From contig BSYO01000003.1 of the NCBI GenBank assembly GCA_033239525.1, positions 6,876,001 to 6,940,000 of the forward strand: 64,000 nt of DNA, in the 5' to 3' direction. A model generated the notes under the pieces. That model had not been told where the DNA came from, searched no databases, and saw only the letters and a list, made by a program, of their open reading frames with translations. Position numbers and translations under genes: made by a program. The stretch comes from Nepenthes gracilis (lineage: Eukaryota; Streptophyta; Magnoliopsida; Caryophyllales; Nepenthaceae). This document shows, piece by piece, positions 59,915 to 64,000 of the stretch (within the stretch, counting starts at the first letter, position 1; each line of letters opens with the position of its first letter).

Positions 59915-61590
59915 CGGTCATGAGGTTCACCTCGAAAGTGGGCTTCGATTTCCTATTCTTTGAGGAGCTTCGAGATCGCTGGGGATCTCAGGCGTCCCAT
60001 TGGCGGGGCTCCGGTGAACGCCATGAGGTACCTCGTCTCCTTGTGCGTCTTTCTTGGCGCCGTAACTCCTAAATGTCACGGTTGTCGAGGTTATGTTTCG
60101 TTTCACATAACCTCACCTGGATTACCATGACTCCTCGGCCGAGTTTGCATTGCTTTGTGGGGAACCCGGACTCCACGAAGCGTTGGAAAGACAAATTTTC
60201 TTTCTGGCGGTCCCAGATTTGGGCCATCCCCAAATAAGTGGGGAAAGGTGAAAGAGTAAGTGAGTCTTGCCGCCCTCCCTCGGTGATAGGGAGTACGCCA
60301 AGGATCGACGGACTTGGTGAAAGCCGATCTCGGGGCTTCCACAGACAAGCGCAACATTTGGTTCTTTGCGAGAATTTGAAGGAGGCCAGTGGGTCTCGAG
60401 TCCCTCCCGAAGTCAAATCCAAGAAGAAGTTGAGAAAGAGGACGGGGACTACGGGCATTTAGTCGCCGTCAGCGAGCAAAGCGGGCGTCCAAGAGCTCCA
60501 AACGCTCGGACGTTGAGGGCTCAGCGTCCTCAGTGTGGTGGAGATGCCTTCTTGGAGGGCGCCCATCTTTGATGTGGATGAGTTTGCGGATGATGGCGTC
60601 GTCGCTCCTCTCCCGTTTGAAGGAAGTCCTCACATCCCGAGGTCCTCGGGGTCGAGGACTCTCCGTACCTTTATTTTTCCAGTTTCCACAGGGGGATCTT
60701 CACTGAGGTTGATGAAGTGGCCTCAGCTCCGGAAGTCAAACGATCGTTGAGGTGGCCGAGCTTCCAGTCCAAGCCACCGAGAGTCCCCCTCGGAGTTTCT
60801 TGAACTACAGGTGGCGTCCACTCCGTGGGACATTCATCAGGGACTTTGAGGTCGAGGGATTCTCGGAGGGCGTCGAAGATGAGGTCGTTCTTGAGCTCCA
60901 GCCATCCCGGTCCAAGCGAGATGAGGCGGCGCCACGAGGAGGTTCGATGATGGGACCCCGAGTGTACAAAGGAAGTCGGACCTTTGGAGGTGGAAGTGGA
61001 GACACTGCTGTTGTCGGAGCCCCAGTTGCTCCTCCACAGATACTCCCTCCACTCCTGAGGTGAGGGTTGAGGCTTACTGGTGCCTTGCTTGACGCTCCGG
61101 CTCCCACCTCGAGAACTAGTGTAGAGGCCTCTTCGAGTGGCGGCTCCCTTGCTTAGGGTATTTCCATTTCCCTCGAGGTGCTTTGTCCTTCCATTATACT
61201 TCCTTTTGTTACGATAATCCTTTTCTTCTTCAGGGCGGCTCCAAACTATGGTAGAGAGGCTCAAAGCGTTATTTGGGCCGGAGGGGTCGCTCGGACTCTC
61301 TCTCAGATCCCAGGCCCAGGAAAAATGGAGGCGGAGCACCGAAGCCGCCTCGAGAGGCCTCTCGGAAGGCCGGGCGGAACGTCATCATCCCGCGAGCGGC
61401 CGACGCCCTGAGGAAGGAAATGCGTCTTCTTTGAAGGATGTTGCGGCGCCAATAAGACAGGCTGCGTCGGCGGGAGGAGAGTGGACTCAAGAGTGTCCCC
61501 TTAGGCCGGGGACCTTACGCCCCTTCTTGGAGCGCAAGTCTTTTCCTCAGAGGGCATCCGAATGTGTCGCCCAGAGTACTTCGTCTTATT
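59915..61590 (+). pseudogene. Transposase_28-like extra ORF of a Gypsy element
   Basis: The first 330 bp read, across frames, like the 'putative gypsy type transposon' domain: GFDF-FFEELRD, NAMRYLVSLCVFLGA, MTPRPSLHCFVGNPDSTKRW and KDK-FF. The rest is charged and of low complexity (Glu/Lys/Arg/Ser rich), as in the family's long C-terminal part. Role unknown in the family; it is an additional ORF not needed for a minimal retroelement. Several stops break the frame. Its start seems cut by the junction. Confidence 0.6.
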
Positions 61591-61927
61591 AAATCCGGGT
61601 TTCTTTCAACCCGTACTCCCATCCCCCAGGCAATCTGCCCGGTGCTTTGAGAGTCGATGACTTGTTTGGCATTCTTGGGAGGCCCTTTCAGAGCCTGAGA
61701 GTCCGTCTCTGGTCCTTACAAGATCCACTATCTCCGTGGGCGTGAGCCCTTGGATCTGGAAGTGTCCTTGGACCTTCTGAGTGGGCCGAGCCGCCGGGAG
61801 CCCGACCCCGGTGCCATGATGTATTTTTATTTTTTGCATGTACTTTGTTCCTTTGTCGAAATGGGAAAGAAGTTGTTGAAGATTATTGTGCCTTTTTCTT
61901 TTCCTTCCTTGTACTTGCTGAATTTTT

Positions 61928-62468
61928 CGACCTCTAAGGCCGCTCGGTCGATCCAGGTTTTTCTTCTGAATCGACCTCTTAGGCCGCTCGGGAGGCGGAG
62001 GCAAGGCTTTTGAATCGACCTCTTGGGCCTCTTGCGAGGCAAGGAGGTTTTGACGATGACCTCTTGGGCCGCTCGGGCCCAGGCAAGAGTTTTTGAATAC
62101 GACCTCTTGGGCGCTCGGGCTTCATTGCAGGTTTTTGAATCGACCTCTTGGGCCGCTCGGACGGGCAAGGTTTTGAATACGACCTCTTGGGCGCTCGGGC
62201 GAGGCAGAGTTTTTGAATCGACCTCTTGGGCCGCTCGGGCCAGGCAAAGAGTTTTTGAATGTCGACCTCTTGGGCGCTCGGGCGGGCAGAAGTTTTTGAA
62301 TACGACCTCTTGGGCTTCGGGACAGGCAAGGTTTTGAATGTCTTCGACCTCTTGGGCGCTCGGGCTGGGCAAGGTTTTGAATACGACCTCTTGGGCTTGA
62401 GCTCGGTCGATCCAGTTTTTTGAATCGACCTCTTGGGCCGCTCGGACGGAGGCAGGCAAGTTTTGCCT
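61928..62468. repeat. minisatellite, about 13 units of about 41 bp
   Basis: Each unit contains CGACCTCTTGGGC followed by CGCTCGG, then a G/A-rich spacer and TTTTTGAAT. Two unit types alternate for much of the array: GAATCGACC with GGGCCGCTC, and GAATACGACC with GGGCGCTC. Located between the integrase and the Transposase_28-like ORF, as such arrays often are in Tat-group elements. Confidence 0.9.
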
Positions 62469-63980
62469 TAGCTTCCCGGCTCTCCATGATAGTATTTCTT
62501 GAGGTGTGTTGCATTCCTTGTCGTCTAAAGGGATTGGCACGCCTTCACAGGTTCGCGATTTGTATGTTTCGTTTTTGAAATCTTCTGCTGAGACTAGGAA
62601 GGAGTCCTTCCCAGTCGGAGTTGATGACTTGTTTTAGCTGGCATTCTTTCCCTGTTGCCGCGATGCTTCTCAGTGCAAGTCTCAGGCTTCGACCGCCGCT
62701 TTTAATCTCTTGTTGTAATAGCGGGCCACCCGTCGTTGATACATTGCCACACAAAGTTGCGCTTTGTTTGGGCTTCCCGCGAAGTCGAAGCAAATCTAGG
62801 TGCTCTCGGAGCGGGTGGTCGTTGACGCTTGGGTCAGGTGTTCTACTCGGAGGCTTGGAAGGCCCACTTCTAGTGGTATGATGCCGGCCCTCGACCGTAA
62901 GCACATCCGAATGGGGTCTCTCTTGTAGGTTCCCTCGCCGTGGTCTGTATGCCCCGGAGGATGGATGGCGGCTCGTCCACCCGTGAGCTCCGAGGTCTAA
63001 GCGGCTTGGTTTGAGCCACGAGATGGTCCTGTTTGTGACTTCTACACAAACGGCCGTTGCTTTGAGGATATCTGACCCAGTGCGTATGAATTAAATTAAT
63101 TGAAGGCTAGCTCCCTCCTCCTGTGATGCAGAAAATTGCCTTCACATGCCTGAAGCTAGTGTCCCGTTATACGCTGTGACAGCGCTCTCGGGCACTCCAA
63201 ACTCACAAACAATACCTGCACGGAGGAACTCGTGTGATTCCCACCTCGGTTATCCGTGCTAGTGGCGTTGCTTCTACCCACTTGGTGAAGTAAATCTTAT
63301 TCACGCGATGAGGAACTTCCTGCGAGCGGGCCCTTGATGGAAATCGGTCAGGGATGTCAAGCCCCCGTTGTGCGAAGGGCCATGGAGGCCCTTCCGGCAA
63401 CGAAGCTCCACGTGTGGTGATGGCTTATATTGCCGTGGACTGTGATTTTCACACTGCGCAAAGAAGTTGGCATGGCATCATCCCTCATCGTTGGCAATAA
63501 TACCCTTAGCCAGCTTGCCGAGCATATAATCTTGAATGCTAGGTTCTTGCCTCCACGTGTGATCCACAAATTCCTAGATGCACCTCTTGAAGTGCATACT
63601 CTGCCTCCTCGGGGTAAGACACCTCAAATAGGGCCCAGAGTACCCCCTCTTGGGCGATATAAACGGTCGTCGATGACGTGATACCAGGCCGGCCAGGGAC
63701 TTCCTCACTTTTAAACCTCTTGGCGTCCTCGGCGGGAACTCCCTTTGGTGAGTATCTCGAGTAGGCGGTCATCCAGTGTCATTTCGGACACCTGCATGAC
63801 CTCGGCCTGCCTCTTCCAGGAGTTTTGAATCGGTCGCTCCAGAATTTCTCTCATTCCTTTGTTAAATGCTATGGGTCTCTTAAGCTGTGCCCTTTGCCAA
63901 CGTGTCCTTTCGTTTTCTTCCCTTAGAATGTGCTTTCTGAGAATCGACCTTCTCGAAATGCGAGGCCAACTCTTTCACCT
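62469..63980 (-). pseudogene. Gypsy integrase, frameshifted
   Basis: On the minus strand, in order: EEAEYALQEVHLGICGSHVEA (zinc-binding N-terminal region, about 63,670-63,550), a PTMRDDAM block, GLDIPDRFP and YFTKWVEATPLARITE of the core (about 63,370-63,240), then DPSVNDHPLREHLDLL (about 62,830-62,780) and a SDWEGLLPS block of the C-terminal GPY/F-like module (about 62,620). The DDE residues cannot all be placed because of gaps. Confidence 0.8.
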
Positions 63981-64000
63981 TTGTTGTAGGTGCAGCTAAG

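Larger units (their letters stand above)
59911..64000 (-). mobile_element. second Tat-like Gypsy element, opposite orientation (partial)
   Basis: Read on the minus strand from the window end: the end of the second RNase H (KELASHFEKV at 63,980-63,940), a spacer, integrase (63,600-62,500), a minisatellite (62,468-61,928), and then an ORF antisense to it (59,915-61,590). An antisense extra ORF downstream of pol is known in some Tat-group elements such as Grande. No 3' LTR is seen before the junction at about 59,910. The element continues outside the window. Confidence 0.7.

Noticed and set aside
61979..62540. Minus-strand proteins with repeated QEVDSK/RPKRSIQK motifs, as a repeat effector-like protein
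   Set aside because: They are translations of the minisatellite in different frames. The same array gives equally regular repeats on the plus strand.
1..64000. CRISPR array, bacterial operon, phage or integron
   Set aside because: Spliced plant genes, LTR elements and AT-rich spacers show a plant nuclear context. No regular spacer array exists; the only regular array is the 41-bp minisatellite.
1..64000. tRNA, 5S or other rRNA genes
   Set aside because: I saw no stretch with a convincing tRNA A/B box pair and CCA-adjacent arms, or an rRNA core. LTR primer sites are tRNA-complementary but are not genes. A covariance-model scan would be decisive.

Overview
This window is nuclear DNA of a flowering plant. 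It has GT-AG introns of up to about 10 kb, Ty1/Copia and Ty3/Gypsy retroelements (an initiator-tRNA-Met-type primer site on the Copia elements, a Tat-like archaeal-type RNase H on the Gypsy), AT-rich spacers, and three conserved plant housekeeping genes. I cannot name the species. I spliced the genes by hand from reading frame, splice sites and recalled protein families; no search was run.

Left part (1-19,900): no intact gene recognised. It holds a TOPLESS-like WD40 pseudogene, two related non-autonomous Copia elements that carry only gag/protease-type remnants (about 1.76-4.59 kb and 12.55-17.60 kb, the second interrupted by about 2.1 kb of other DNA), a solo LTR of the same family with its target duplication, a group I WRKY pseudogene split by that solo LTR, and long AT-rich stretches. 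A GC-richer block at 17.6-19.1 kb is unexplained.

Middle part (19,933-52,846): three host genes in the order IPK > < eIF5A < BUB3.3. Isopentenyl phosphate kinase (+, 12 exons, 327 codons, fully in frame) has in its eighth intron a 4.7-kb LTR-internal-LTR-internal-LTR retroelement array flanked by ACATT. eIF5A (-, 5 exons, 159 codons) has a 9.9-kb first intron filled by a solo LTR (flanked by AAGTC) and an old Copia element with two LTRs and pol remnants. The three C-terminal-half exons of a BUB3.3-like WD40 protein (-) follow; its upstream exons are not seen, and a second solo LTR of the IPK-intron family lies about 0.3 kb beyond the last exon found.

Right part (55,061-64,000): Ty3/Gypsy DNA of Tat-like type. 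A + strand element (5' LTR, primer site, gag, protease, RT, RNase H, second RNase H; all frameshifted) stops at about 59.91 kb. There it meets a second element in the opposite orientation, with a + strand Transposase_28-like ORF, a 13-unit minisatellite, and an integrase reading on the - strand to the window end.

IPK acts in isoprenoid phosphate recycling, eIF5A in translation and BUB3 in mitosis, so the genes do not form one pathway. Their shared order matters as conserved synteny: to my knowledge Arabidopsis keeps IPK next to one eIF5A copy and BUB3.3 next to another.
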